A DNA stretch of 46,097 nucleotides from Bacteroidales bacterium (GCA_021740585.1 JAIOZM010000028.1:1-46097), one strand, 5' to 3'; shown: positions 9,658 through 19,963, counted from the first letter of the stretch. The notes: generated by a model from the letters alone, not told the origin. A program made the numbers and translations.

Positions 9658-11484
9658 CTATCTCATTAGCATGATTTTCATTGTCTCCATTCTGTTTTCT
9701 GTGGAAATTTGGCAAAAATACAGTCCATCAGACAATTCCTGCCTGTTAAATATGTACGAATAATGATTGGGGCGTTGTATTTCATTCACCAGTATAGCAA
9801 CTTCTCTCCCATTCAGGTCAAATACTTTCAAAATGACCCGGCTGTTTGATGTTAATTTATATTCAATACGAGTCGCCGACTGAAAGGGGTTTGGATAAGT
9901 TGTAAGCATCGATTCCGTATTTGCCTGGCTTAGGTAACTGTTTGGCGCCTCCGTTATTATACTTACCTCATTTGAATACTCACTGAATCCGGAGATGTTG
10001 AACGCCTGGATGCGGTATGAATATTTCGTGTTCTCTGCTAAGTCAACATCGCTGTATGAACTGAAATCTTTCGACACTCTGCCAATCACGATGTAAAACT
10101 CTCCCTCTTTCCTCTCAATAACAAAACCTTCTGTATTTTCAAACACAGGAGTCCAGCTTAGATTAATCTGACTGCTGGAAACTACATCGGCTGAGAGTGC
10201 TGTCGGTGGAGGAGGCAATGGAGGAATTTGGGCGCCACAATATTCATACTGGCACCATGCTTTCAGTTGATCTGAACATTTAAAATCGTGTACTGTAACT
10301 GTATTGTTATTACTACTATTATTATCCAGAACAGGAATGTTTTCGGATTCGGGATGGTATACTTTTATTATGCAATTATTTCCGCCTGTGGTATTTACAT
10401 CAATTCTGTTGCCATAACAGACAACAGATCCTGTGATATTTTTAATTAAATTATGACTGGAACTGTTATCATTTTCCATCCCTAATCCACCAGCCATGGT
10501 ACTAATGTCACCGTATGATTTCAGGCCTTTATTTTCATAGCAAACAATATCCACCACATTATTTTCTATAATACCAAGTTCAGCCTCATCCTTATTTCTG
10601 AAGAATACACCGCTTCCCTGATTGTTATAACAAACCGCCTGTATAAAATTATCTTTGATAATGGCAGCGGGGCAATTCGAGGAGATATTAAAACTAAATC
10701 CGGAACTATTTGCACTTCCATAGGATACACAATCTATAAATTTATTACCGATTATAGAGTCTCCCACATCTTGATTATTTGGATAGCCTTCCTCACGTGC
10801 ATAAATTCCAAAGCCTGGGCCGACATTATCTGCGGCGATACACCTGATGAATGTACTATATTGACATTTTGGTGTCCATCCATCGCTTCCACAATTGGAT
10901 GCCACACAATCAATCCACATGTTGTGATCTCCTTTATCTGTCATAGCATTTCCGCCCATGGCAAACGATCCAATCAGGTTCATGCATACATTATTATTAC
11001 ATCCCGGTCCCAGAGTGAAATTATCGTCCGTGACTTCGGTAATATTCATGTCATAAAATCTGGAGTTTGTTACACGCCCAAAATTGATATAACGCATACT
11101 TTTTGGATAGTGAGCAGAATTGCCGTAATAGATGCCACCTGACATATCAATGTTTGTTGCACCACCTGTTTTTTCGGTAATTCCTGTTCGCCGTCTGGCG
11201 TCGATATATGAATCGAAATAGCCGGCCAAGTCAAGATTAGCATCGGCTGCCAAGGTAATTGACCCTTTAAGTATCCAGGTAAAATCAGACCCAAGGTAAA
11301 TGGTTCTCCCTTGCACAAAATTCCCATTAAGAATAAGTGTATCACCATTTGCCAACCCATCGAGAGCGGATTGAATCAGTTGACTATCATCATTAGTTCC
11401 TGTAGGGGTAATAGTAACTTCAGTTGAATATAATCTGAACGCCCAGAATAAGAGCACAAATGTAAAAATTAATTGATTCTTCAT
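9658..11484 (-). CDS. T9SS-exported right-handed beta-helix protein with FnIII domain
   Basis: The 608-residue protein has an N-terminal signal peptide and a long parallel beta-helix region (about 30-410). The helix has many short repeats rich in Asn, Gly and Cys, as in pectate-lyase-like or GH28-like proteins. A proline linker (PPLPPPP) leads to a fibronectin type III domain (about 427-512) and a type IX sorting domain (about 525-608) with YPNPF, VFDLNGREV and SDGLYFCQIS. It is probably a surface lyase, hydrolase or glycan-binding protein. No catalytic set can be assigned. It is the last gene of the PUL strand, separated from the sulfatase upstream by 213 bp that hold a hairpin. Confidence 0.85.
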   Translation of the reverse strand: MKNQLIFTFVLLFWAFRLYSTEVTITPTGTNDDSQLIQSALDGLANGDTLILNGNFVQGRTIYLGSDFTWILKGSITLAADANLDLAGYFDSYIDARRRTGITEKTGGATNIDMSGGIYYGNSAHYPKSMRYINFGRVTNSRFYDMNITEVTDDNFTLGPGCNNNVCMNLIGSFAMGGNAMTDKGDHNMWIDCVASNCGSDGWTPKCQYSTFIRCIAADNVGPGFGIYAREEGYPNNQDVGDSIIGNKFIDCVSYGSANSSGFSFNISSNCPAAIIKDNFIQAVCYNNQGSGVFFRNKDEAELGIIENNVVDIVCYENKGLKSYGDISTMAGGLGMENDNSSSHNLIKNITGSVVCYGNRIDVNTTGGNNCIIKVYHPESENIPVLDNNSSNNNTVTVHDFKCSDQLKAWCQYEYCGAQIPPLPPPPTALSADVVSSSQINLSWTPVFENTEGFVIERKEGEFYIVIGRVSKDFSSYSDVDLAENTKYSYRIQAFNISGFSEYSNEVSIITEAPNSYLSQANTESMLTTYPNPFQSATRIEYKLTSNSRVILKVFDLNGREVAILVNEIQRPNHYSYIFNRQELSDGLYFCQISTENRMETMKIMLMR

Positions 11485-11499
11485 TTTTTTTGGTTTAAT

Positions 11500-11529
11500 A
11501 ATTGGAGGGAAATTTGTTTCCCTCCAATT
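11500..11529 (-). promoter_or_regulatory. Perfect 13-bp stem-loop in the beta-helix gene leader
   Basis: AATTGGAGGGAAA at 11500-11512 and TTTCCCTCCAATT at 11517-11529 form a perfect 13-bp stem with a 4-base loop. In the minus-strand transcript it ends 15 bases before the ATG at 11484 and is followed by ATTAAACC and an A-run, not a U-tract. It is therefore more likely a leader structure or RNA-stabilising or processing element than a terminator. Confidence 0.6.
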
Positions 11530-11697
11530 AATTATTAACTACTAAAAACTAAACACATGAAAAGTAACTTATCAGGATGATATATTAATTCAAAGCCAGC
11601 CAATTAAATATACAATTTCTTTATTCATATATGTAAAAGTTGAGGTTGAAAAGTGTCAACTACATTAAAGTATTTTTCAATTTTAAAAATTTTGGTT

Positions 11698-13062
11698 CTA
11701 TTTATCCAATGTATTATACCAACTTTCATACTCCTCCAATAATTCCTGAACTTTCTCAGGCATTTCTTCAGATAAGTCGTTTGATTCTGTTATATCTTCT
11801 TTCAGGTTAAATAATTGAAATTTTTTCAAGGGTTTTTTCGGAATTAAACCCGGATATTGTTCGGGTCTGGCTTGCTCATAGGGGGCAATAATAGTTTTGC
11901 CATCCGGAGCTCTGGAATCAACCCAGTCAGAAGGCAGTTTTTGATATCTGGGGATCTCAAGAAACAATTTATAATCTCCTTTTCTTATGGATAAAACTTT
12001 ATCATTATGCAGACTAAAAACCGGGTCATGTTCAAAGCTTTCCCCTTGCAAAATTTTTGTAATATTCTTTCCATCTAAATAATTGCTTTTCTCGGGGCTT
12101 ATTTCTGCCAGCGCCAACAAGGTAGGAAATATATCAGGCGACCAACATGGAATTTTCACAACAATGTTTGACTCGAAGGCTTTTGGATAGCGTATTATAA
12201 AGGGTACCCTTATTCCACCTTCCCAGGTTGTGGCTTTCATCCCCTTAAGACCACCTGTATCCCCACCATAATAAGGTCCGTTATCTGACATAAAAATTAA
12301 AATGGTATTGTCCAGGATATCCAGTTCTTTCAGTTTTTTCACCACCTGACCTACAGACCAATCCAGCTCTCGAATAACATCGTCGTATAAATCATCTTTT
12401 GTTTCCGGGGTATAAAATCCTTCAGAGGCAGCCAGAGGCTTATGGGGCATCGCATGACATAAATGGAGAAAGAATGGATTATCTTTGTTTCTTGTAATAA
12501 AATCGAGGGCCTGAGTGGTATATTTTTGTGTTAGAAGGCTTTGATCTACCGGATATTCTACAGTATCCATATTTTCAATAATTTGGACAGGCCTCATATC
12601 GTTTGAATAGAGAATGCCATAATACTCATCAAAACCATGCTTCACCGGGAAGAATTTCTCTATGTGTCCGAGGTGCCATTTCCCGATACACTTTGTTTTG
12701 TAACCTGCATCCTGCAAGACCTCTCCTATAGTGATTTCTTCGGACGAGATTCCAATATCATTAATTCCTACGTCAGGTGTAGGGTTTTTAATAAGTTGAT
12801 GTCTCAGTGGAAAACGTCCGGTAAGAAGTGTTGCTCTGGATGGGGCACAATAGGGAGTGGGGACATAAAAGTCTGTACACATAACTCCCTCTTCTGCCAG
12901 TAAATCTATTTCGGGAGTCCTGGTATTATTCTGATTATAACAGGAAAGATCCCCATATCCCAAATCATCAGCAAGGATGATTATAATATTTGGTGATTTT
13001 GATAACTCATTGGAACAAGAAATCAGACTTCCCAGCGCAATTATGCTTAGAAAATGTTTCAT
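11698..13062 (-). CDS. Cys-type S1 sulfatase lipoprotein
   Basis: This 454-residue arylsulfatase-like S1 enzyme has a lipobox ending LISC (Cys16), so it is membrane-anchored. The metal site is ILADDLGYGD. The active-site signature CAPSR is followed by ATLLTG, with Cys72 and Arg76, then GKWHLGH and SDNGPYYGG. It follows the mannose-6-phosphate isomerase gene by 49 bp in the same direction, which ties sulfate removal to the mannose pathway. The specific sulfate position it attacks is unknown. Confidence 0.92.
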   Translation of the reverse strand: MKHFLSIIALGSLISCSNELSKSPNIIIILADDLGYGDLSCYNQNNTRTPEIDLLAEEGVMCTDFYVPTPYCAPSRATLLTGRFPLRHQLIKNPTPDVGINDIGISSEEITIGEVLQDAGYKTKCIGKWHLGHIEKFFPVKHGFDEYYGILYSNDMRPVQIIENMDTVEYPVDQSLLTQKYTTQALDFITRNKDNPFFLHLCHAMPHKPLAASEGFYTPETKDDLYDDVIRELDWSVGQVVKKLKELDILDNTILIFMSDNGPYYGGDTGGLKGMKATTWEGGIRVPFIIRYPKAFESNIVVKIPCWSPDIFPTLLALAEISPEKSNYLDGKNITKILQGESFEHDPVFSLHNDKVLSIRKGDYKLFLEIPRYQKLPSDWVDSRAPDGKTIIAPYEQARPEQYPGLIPKKPLKKFQLFNLKEDITESNDLSEEMPEKVQELLEEYESWYNTLDK

Positions 13063-13111
13063 ACTTATTAGTGCTTAGTATTTAAAAGTCATAATCGATT
13101 ACCGGGCGCTA

Positions 13112-14188
13112 TTATGCCGGAGGAAAGCTTGTTATTATTTCCATACTATCTTCAGATTCAAATTGCACAGAACCGGTCTGATAGGGGATAAAAAACTTCA
13201 TTCCCTCTTTAACAGGCCAGGATTGTTGATTAATTCGTATTGTGCCGGATCCTTTTGTTATTATTCCAATATAGAAGGTTTCAGATTCTTTTACATAACG
13301 GTCCTTAACTTCTATACGATTCACGCTAAAGCAGGGTGTTTTTTCTGCATCAATCAATATGTACTCAAGACTTTGATTTTGTTTTTTTAAGATACGGGGC
13401 TCACAAAAATAATTATTTTTAACCGAGGTAATGGATGTAGGATTGTATGTGAACATAGAAAGTGCAAAATCAATCCCCCGGTTCATGAACCGCGATTCTT
13501 CAGGTAAAACATAGCCACCCCTTTCAAATTCAATACGAACGGCAAAATCTGTAGGCTCCATGACCTCAATCATAAAAACACCTTCACCGATTGCATGAGG
13601 CATTCCTCCGGGAACTATAAAAACATCACCGGGTTTTATTGGAATCTTTTCAAAACATGCCAAAATTGCTTTTTCATCCTGTTCTTCTATCATTCGCTTA
13701 AAATCCTTTATATCCGGAGGATTCTGGAATCCCATAAAGATATATGGCTCACTCACTTCATCACGAAATCCAAGAATAATGTAAGCTTCTGTTTTTCCTG
13801 AGTTACTGTGGAGGTATTTTTGAGCAAAGGGAATGGTTGGGTGACATTGGATATGAAGACGGATTGCTGAGTCGAGAAACTTTAGCAAAAACCGGGTGTT
13901 AGCACCATATTTTTCAAAGTGTTGTTTTCCGAGTATGGCTAAAGGAGCTTTTTCACATAGTGATTTTAGAGTCATAGTTTCATCATCGATCTTAACTTTC
14001 GATAAGCCTTCCTCTATTAAGTGTTCACGTCCTTTGTTTACAGCGCGGGTGGTAGAGCCGATCCAATCTTCAGGAAAATGTGAATCCTTAGGATTATCAA
14101 TTCCTGCCATCTGGTCGAGTATCATACCTCCAGGATACGTTCTCCATACACGATTGGGTTCTAAGAATAGTATAGCTGGTAGTTTCAT
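13112..14188 (-). CDS. manA: Class I mannose-6-phosphate isomerase
   Basis: A cytoplasmic enzyme of 358 residues that interconverts mannose 6-phosphate and fructose 6-phosphate. Zinc ligands of the type I cupin fold are visible as Gln114 and His116 (IQCHPT), Glu134 (GKTEAY) and His198 (PGGMPHAIG). The EVMEPTDFAVR segment is also typical. The start lies 2 bp after the stop of the Nramp-fold transporter gene, so translation is probably coupled. A dedicated isomerase inside the PUL is good evidence that mannose is a released sugar. No mannokinase is encoded in the window. Confidence 0.9.
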   Translation of the reverse strand: MKLPAILFLEPNRVWRTYPGGMILDQMAGIDNPKDSHFPEDWIGSTTRAVNKGREHLIEEGLSKVKIDDETMTLKSLCEKAPLAILGKQHFEKYGANTRFLLKFLDSAIRLHIQCHPTIPFAQKYLHSNSGKTEAYIILGFRDEVSEPYIFMGFQNPPDIKDFKRMIEEQDEKAILACFEKIPIKPGDVFIVPGGMPHAIGEGVFMIEVMEPTDFAVRIEFERGGYVLPEESRFMNRGIDFALSMFTYNPTSITSVKNNYFCEPRILKKQNQSLEYILIDAEKTPCFSVNRIEVKDRYVKESETFYIGIITKGSGTIRINQQSWPVKEGMKFFIPYQTGSVQFESEDSMEIITSFPPA

Positions 14189-14190
14189 TT

Positions 14191-15447
14191 TTATCCTGTA
14201 ATTAGTTGCATTACGCCCTTGATACCCATTATAGAGGTGAAAATGGAGAAGATTAGAACAGCTATTAAGAATATATTAGCACCCAGACCGTTTTTATGTT
14301 CTCCCATCAGATCCTTTCTATTCGTAAGATACAAAATGCTGGCAACGGTTACCGGAAGAATAATAGAGTTAAAAGCCTGTGAGATGATCATCACAAAAAC
14401 AGGTCGTGCATCAAAAATGGGAACCACCAGTCCAAGTAAGGAGATGACCAATACCATGATCCGGTATTTTGCCAGAGTCATTTTGCGTTCGGTCTGGTTA
14501 TAGTCGCATAACAACCAGGGCAGCATCAAAACATTTGGAAACTGGGAAGACACTCCTGCTGCAATAATCCCAACGGCAAAGACAGCAGTGGCAAATTTTC
14601 CTGCAAGGGGTTCGAGCAGGGTAATCATCTGGGAAGCTTCTGTCATGCCAAGGCCCTCGGCAAAGAGAGTGCCTGCTGCTGCTGCCATTATTGCTGCACT
14701 TATAATGAACATAAGCGAGACAGAAATGATGGCGTCATTACGCTGTTTTTTGAGATCTACGATGGTCCATCCGGCTTCCTTCACTAAAGTGGTTCTGATA
14801 ATAAACAAGCCTGAAAAAACGGTGGTTCCAACCATGGAAGCGATTACAAGGAATGGTCCATTTCCCTGATCAGCCGGTACCTCGGGCAGATTAGGAATCA
14901 TTCCTTTCAATATATCGATGGGAGGGGGCATCATTATAAAAAAGTTAAGCAGAAAGGATGCAGCCATGATAGCCACAATAACTGCAAGTGCTCTTTGAAA
15001 GAACTGAGTACTTCCATCCCAGAAAATATAGTAAACCAGAGCTATAAAGAAGCTGGCGAAGTATACTGGATGAATGCCTCCCTCAATTACGGTTTTTGAC
15101 CATTCAAAACAGATGTCAGCCACTATACCCATTACGCCTATCACACTTCCGGAAACTCCGGCGGTTAAGGCGACAATAAAGAAAATACCCACAGCAGGAT
15201 GAATGTGCTTGCGAAATGCCTGCAATGCTGTTTCTCCGGTTTTTAAGGTATACTTTCCATATAGATTGATCAGGAAGTAGGTGGTAAAGCATGAAGCCAC
15301 GATTGTCCATAGAAGTGACATGCCATAAGTAGCTCCGGCTTTTGCCATTGCTGTCACACTACCTGTTCCAATATTGAAGCCGAGCAGGAATATTCCCGGG
15401 AGGATTAGTGCCAGTGCTTTGGCGAATTTTTGACGAGCTTGTGTCAT
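14191..15447 (-). CDS. Nramp-fold transporter lacking metal-binding motifs
   Basis: This 418-residue, about 11-helix membrane protein is recognisably of the Nramp (SLC11) family by its first helices and YGMSLLW segment. The helix-1 metal site that is DPGN in true Nramp transporters reads GTGS (27-30). In helix 6 the VMPHN block is replaced by VFSGL, so the metal-binding Met and the His are gone. It sits between hexose mutarotase and mannose-6-phosphate isomerase, 2 bp from the latter, in a PUL with no other inner-membrane sugar transporter in view. A function in monosaccharide or other non-metal uptake is an inference from context. Automated pipelines would name it a divalent metal transporter. 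Confidence 0.8.
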   Translation of the reverse strand: MTQARQKFAKALALILPGIFLLGFNIGTGSVTAMAKAGATYGMSLLWTIVASCFTTYFLINLYGKYTLKTGETALQAFRKHIHPAVGIFFIVALTAGVSGSVIGVMGIVADICFEWSKTVIEGGIHPVYFASFFIALVYYIFWDGSTQFFQRALAVIVAIMAASFLLNFFIMMPPPIDILKGMIPNLPEVPADQGNGPFLVIASMVGTTVFSGLFIIRTTLVKEAGWTIVDLKKQRNDAIISVSLMFIISAAIMAAAAGTLFAEGLGMTEASQMITLLEPLAGKFATAVFAVGIIAAGVSSQFPNVLMLPWLLCDYNQTERKMTLAKYRIMVLVISLLGLVVPIFDARPVFVMIISQAFNSIILPVTVASILYLTNRKDLMGEHKNGLGANIFLIAVLIFSIFTSIMGIKGVMQLITG

Positions 15448-15510
15448 AATCTGATCCTGTTTTATTTATTAATACTTTTTTGTTTATGTATAAACTTTAA
15501 TACGTTCCGT

Positions 15511-16392
15511 TTAATGGTTCCGGGCTGATATCTGAAGATTCATTTTGTGTGTTTCTCCAGATGCCAGTGCTACAGCATTAGGTCCGCAATTAGCAGTTTC
15601 AACACAAAGCATATTCAGAAATTCACTGGTGCCAAAATCTGGCATACGTATGGATTTGTCTATCCAGGGATTCCAAACCACCGTTGAAAGACTATTTTCT
15701 TTGCTAATATGAATGCTTCGTTTGAAAACTTCGTCAACAATGGTAGTGCTATGAGTGGTGTTTATATATATGCGATCGGTTTCTGCTGAAAACTCTATTG
15801 GACCCTTTTGCTTCTGAGGGGATAAATCGTGAGAAAGTTTGTCGATATAGTATTGTCCTTCGAGTCCGGAAACCTTTACCGCATGGATATTCTGGATAAA
15901 AAAATAGGAGTGGAGTGCTTCACTATAATTAAAATCGCTTCCTGAGTTATTTGCCGTTGTGAGCGAAACCAAAAGCTTATCACTTAACTCCAATGTAAGC
16001 TGCAGAGATATTCTCTGGGGACAGCTTGAAGCAGGCAATTGCAGGGTCACACAAGTTGCCTCATCTGTTACTGAATTACTTATCGGCTCCCATTCAGTTA
16101 GGCGAGCAAAACCATGTGCAGGCTGATCAGAGTCATTTGGATGTGGGCCAAACCAAGGCCAGCAAATGGGAATGCCCCCACGAATCGGTTTGTCAGTTTC
16201 AAACCAGCTCGCTTCACTATGCCATAAAACCGGCTGCTGTTCAGCAGGCTGATAATGCAAAATATGGGCACCATGTAAATAGATATGGGCTTCGGCACCA
16301 TTCCAGCGGAGTTCAAGAAAACGCAATCCGCCATGCCCTTCTTTCAGACTAATGCGATCCTGTATTAAAATTTCTTTACTTATTTGTATCAT
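15511..16392 (-). CDS. D-hexose-6-phosphate mutarotase / aldose-1-epimerase-like
   Basis: This cytoplasmic galactose-mutarotase-fold protein has 293 residues and no signal peptide. The conserved RGGIPICWPWFGPH segment, catalytic His93 (PAHGFAR) and Glu265 (CVETAN) match the YeaD-like hexose-6-phosphate mutarotases. It interconverts alpha and beta anomers of a hexose or hexose phosphate. It lies upstream of the transporter and mannose-6-phosphate isomerase genes in the same direction, so the three look like the intracellular end of the mannose route. Confidence 0.88.
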   Translation of the reverse strand: MIQISKEILIQDRISLKEGHGGLRFLELRWNGAEAHIYLHGAHILHYQPAEQQPVLWHSEASWFETDKPIRGGIPICWPWFGPHPNDSDQPAHGFARLTEWEPISNSVTDEATCVTLQLPASSCPQRISLQLTLELSDKLLVSLTTANNSGSDFNYSEALHSYFFIQNIHAVKVSGLEGQYYIDKLSHDLSPQKQKGPIEFSAETDRIYINTTHSTTIVDEVFKRSIHISKENSLSTVVWNPWIDKSIRMPDFGTSEFLNMLCVETANCGPNAVALASGETHKMNLQISARNH

Positions 16393-16482
16393 AATCTACT
16401 ATTAATTTCATTGCTCCTACCAATTCGCCAAAGATGGGGCAAGAAATGGTTTTGTTCGAACTTATATTTTTTTTTCAATGGC

Positions 16483-19400
16483 CTAAAAATGACTAAAACG
16501 TTCAATGAAAGCATCATCCCGACTCAGGTCTTCAAAAGGCGACTGCAGAGCTTTTGCGTTGCCTTCATCGCCAACGCTCATGGCAATAATACGAACGAAT
16601 CGTGAATCAGGAAGCGTAATACCTGTTGCTCCTTCAGGTATTTCTATACGATATGCGAACAGATAGCCATATTCATAAAGTGCATCACCGGCAGGCAGAT
16701 GTCGGTGTGAGGCCGACCAGGCTATTCGATGATTGCGAATATAAGCAGGATGAATGGATTTTAGTTCATTACGCATAGAATAAGATAATTCAGCGACAAA
16801 ACCTTCAAATTCACGATTATCCCATAAGCCCATATATCCCGACCAGCCGCCTATAGTTATGGGAAACTCTTGCAGGCCAGATTTGAAAGTAACTTCCGTA
16901 TCAAGGTCTGCTGCTGCCAGTATATGTAAAACCTTTGTTTCTTTCGGAAGATCAATAGTTTGTCCAAGACATGCAAGGGCATTATATTCACCTTCCTCAC
17001 GGGAGCCAATCGTAAAGGAAACATTTCCCAATTCAACCTTATCATTAATCATTTCAGCCGGAAATGTCCCGCCCTTGCCATCAAGACTTCCACGATGGCC
17101 TTCAGACCTTGGTACGCGATCTATATAACCGTCTTCGCGATTGCTGTTATAGCTGAACACATCAGTATCATAATCCAGTTCTATAACTTCTGTGAGCTCA
17201 GGCATAGCATTGGCCTCCTGTATTTTTAACTTTATAGTTTTTAATTCGTAAGGCTTGAAGTCTAAGCTAAGCTTAGCTTTTTTTGTTTCAAGCTGAATAC
17301 TAAGCGGACGCTCAGCTCCATCAAGTTGTTCTGCTGCAAGAATGGGTTTTATTGCAGAAAGTTTTGCTCCGGTGCATGCTTCACCATTTAATTCCTGAAG
17401 TCTTATTACCACGCCGGATTGGTCCTCTGCCATTTTTACAGCTTGTATATTCACCTGGTCATTGTCAATATTAATTAAAGAGAATGAACTTACTTCGCCT
17501 GTATGTTTTGGAACCGCAAAAGCTGCAAGCCGGTTATCAAAACGCATCGCTTCCCAATGAGTTTTCCCTTCCCGCCAATCGCCTTTGTGACCAGTAATAG
17601 CATAAGTAAACTGATGACGACCCCAGTCCTGCCATCTCATTTCACTCATACTGCCATCGTCAAGCACTTCCTGTTCACTATCCTTGGTATCCGGTCCGTG
17701 AATTAAGGTTAGTCGTAAGGTATTGTCGTCAACTTTATCACTCCCGTATTTTGCACCTGTTAATATAGAAACGCCGTATTCACCGGAGTTATCCGTTAAA
17801 TCCATCCAGGCATGCTGAGGCACCTCATATTGCACTTCATTTCGGTTTCCACGTTTGATGGTACCAAGATCCAGGTTGTATGTTGCTTCAGGAGCTTCGG
17901 CGGTTAAATGAAATGCGGCCTTTAGTAAGGTTCCCCGACTTTTCCAATCAATCAGATTTTCCACCTCCACCCGGCTTCCGTCAGCTCCCGCCGAAAGTTT
18001 TATTCTTTGTACCATTTTTGATCCTTCATTCTCACGAACTATTTCAATAGCCACACGAAGCGGACCATTTTCAACCACCTTAACTGATACAGGGTTGGCA
18101 GCAACACTGCGTGCCGCTTTTTTTATATCTTTCCAATAGATTCGCCACGCCGGTTTTATATCAGGGAAATTTTCTCCGAATTCAAGTTGTATGGGCTTTT
18201 CGAGAAGCTCTTTTTTTATTCTTTTATCGATAATGCTTGATACATCACCATTGCTATCAATGCTTACTTTGAAATTATTATTTTCTAAATAAGTATCACT
18301 AACAGTTAACTCGGAGTCATTTATATTTGATTTAGCTTGCCGAAAGGAATAAACAGCTGCTCCTACAGGTGGCAGATCAGACTGAAAAAGAATTCGACGT
18401 TCACCATCAAAGGATTTTGTAATTTGAGAAGGGACTTCTTTACCCTTAGCATCGAAAACAGCAATAAATTCTGTATTTTTTAATTCATTTGGAATAAACG
18501 CTTCAACAATATCCTTGCGTGGAATTGAAAGTGGATTAAAAACCACCACGGGTACCCCGGGAACGTCTGTGTTAAGAGATTGAGCCAAAGTGCCAATTGC
18601 ATCTTGATATACACCGGAAAATAAATTAAGCGCAATTATTCCGTCATTCCATCCTTGTTCATGAGCTTTTGGTATACTGGTTCCGGGCAGGTTATCATGG
18701 AATTGATTACGGAGCATTAATCCCCAGGCATTATTAAGTGTTCCAAAAGGGTATCTGGCACCATTTAACAGATGAGCAGCAACGGCTGCTCGTTCACTGG
18801 CATCAGCCAATATTTCAGCATCTCGGTTTATTTTTTTTGTATAGGCCTGAGATGTAAGAACCCCTGTTGAATGTTGAATAAGCAATAAATCGCTGTTATG
18901 TGTTGGAAATTTCGATGCCTGCTCATCTGTAATAGCTTGGAACATCAGGTCGGCTTTTCCGGCAATTACATTAACCGGGCCAGGTGTTTCCTGAGCCGCT
19001 TTAAGCGTTTCGAGCGAAACCTGCTGAATAACGCCACCCCGGTCGGCATTGTTTTTATCACCTCCTCCCATGTAGAAAAAGTCTATTGGAAGACCACCTT
19101 TTTCCTGATTTTCCTCAAGGCGTTTTAGAGTTTTTTCATCAGTGGTATAAACGGAAGTATGCGGTGCAGCATAGTTTCCGGCATTAAGTGCTGCAATCAC
19201 CGATTCACCATCGGGGCCAATCCAACGACCTACATTGAAAGGAATTCCGTTTGCAGATCCCCATGTTAATTTCTGTGTTGAAAATCCGCGAATTCCACAA
19301 TGATTTAAAACCGAAGGCAATGAATATGGGAACCCGAAACAATCAGGAAGCATAAATTCACGGCTTTCTTTTCCAAATTCATTCTCGAAAAATTGAGTCC

Positions 19401-19878
19401 CCATGAGGATTTGACGAACAACGGATTCTGTGGAGGGAACATTCACATCATTTTCTACCCAAGAACTACCACTCGGGTACCAGCGACCTGCTGCTACCCA
19501 TTCTTTGAGTTCCTCATATCTTTCCGGATAATACTCGCGCATCATTTGATAGCGACTTGCTCCCGACCAATTAAAAACATAATTCGGATATTCTTCAAAA
19601 GCCTGAAAGTTCTCATCCATTGTACTCTTCAGAAAATCACGAATGGTTTGAGGATAAGCCCATCGCCACATATCATCGAGATGGGTGTATGGCACAATGA
19701 AGAGAGTTGGTTGGGAGAGGTCTATCGACGATGGATCGATAGGTTTAACTTCAGTTTTTGGCAACTTAGCTTGTTGTGCATTGACCGTTATGGTCGTCAA
19801 CCCAAAAAAAATACAGGCCAATAGATTGATCCTTATTTGCGGAAAATTATATTTTTTTTTCACTATCTTCATTTTCAA
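16483..19878 (-). CDS. Secreted GH38 alpha-mannosidase
   Basis: The 1131-residue protein has a signal peptide (about 1-34, ending TVNA). The GH38 catalytic domain shows the zinc motif HLDDMW (His66, Asp68), the nucleophile in MLPDCFGFP (Asp179) and RNQFHDNLPGTS. Long beta-sandwich domains follow, as in class II alpha-mannosidases. It should remove alpha-linked mannose in the periplasm. Many bacterial GH38 enzymes are cytosolic, so the leader is worth noting. It is followed by the mutarotase and preceded by GH92 in a continuous minus-strand series. Confidence 0.93.
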   Translation of the reverse strand: MKMKIVKKKYNFPQIRINLLACIFFGLTTITVNAQQAKLPKTEVKPIDPSSIDLSQPTLFIVPYTHLDDMWRWAYPQTIRDFLKSTMDENFQAFEEYPNYVFNWSGASRYQMMREYYPERYEELKEWVAAGRWYPSGSSWVENDVNVPSTESVVRQILMGTQFFENEFGKESREFMLPDCFGFPYSLPSVLNHCGIRGFSTQKLTWGSANGIPFNVGRWIGPDGESVIAALNAGNYAAPHTSVYTTDEKTLKRLEENQEKGGLPIDFFYMGGGDKNNADRGGVIQQVSLETLKAAQETPGPVNVIAGKADLMFQAITDEQASKFPTHNSDLLLIQHSTGVLTSQAYTKKINRDAEILADASERAAVAAHLLNGARYPFGTLNNAWGLMLRNQFHDNLPGTSIPKAHEQGWNDGIIALNLFSGVYQDAIGTLAQSLNTDVPGVPVVVFNPLSIPRKDIVEAFIPNELKNTEFIAVFDAKGKEVPSQITKSFDGERRILFQSDLPPVGAAVYSFRQAKSNINDSELTVSDTYLENNNFKVSIDSNGDVSSIIDKRIKKELLEKPIQLEFGENFPDIKPAWRIYWKDIKKAARSVAANPVSVKVVENGPLRVAIEIVRENEGSKMVQRIKLSAGADGSRVEVENLIDWKSRGTLLKAAFHLTAEAPEATYNLDLGTIKRGNRNEVQYEVPQHAWMDLTDNSGEYGVSILTGAKYGSDKVDDNTLRLTLIHGPDTKDSEQEVLDDGSMSEMRWQDWGRHQFTYAITGHKGDWREGKTHWEAMRFDNRLAAFAVPKHTGEVSSFSLINIDNDQVNIQAVKMAEDQSGVVIRLQELNGEACTGAKLSAIKPILAAEQLDGAERPLSIQLETKKAKLSLDFKPYELKTIKLKIQEANAMPELTEVIELDYDTDVFSYNSNREDGYIDRVPRSEGHRGSLDGKGGTFPAEMINDKVELGNVSFTIGSREEGEYNALACLGQTIDLPKETKVLHILAAADLDTEVTFKSGLQEFPITIGGWSGYMGLWDNREFEGFVAELSYSMRNELKSIHPAYIRNHRIAWSASHRHLPAGDALYEYGYLFAYRIEIPEGATGITLPDSRFVRIIAMSVGDEGNAKALQSPFEDLSRDDAFIERFSHF

Positions 19879-19963
19879 TTTATAAAAAAGCAGTCAATAA
19901 ATTAAGATTCTTGTGGACTTTTAACTCCACCAACATAGAAAATAAAAGGCAGTTCACTCTTGA

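Noticed and set aside
14191..15447. Manganese/iron transporter (standard Nramp annotation)
   Set aside because: The DPGN and MPHN metal-binding motifs are missing, so the default name is not supported by the sequence.
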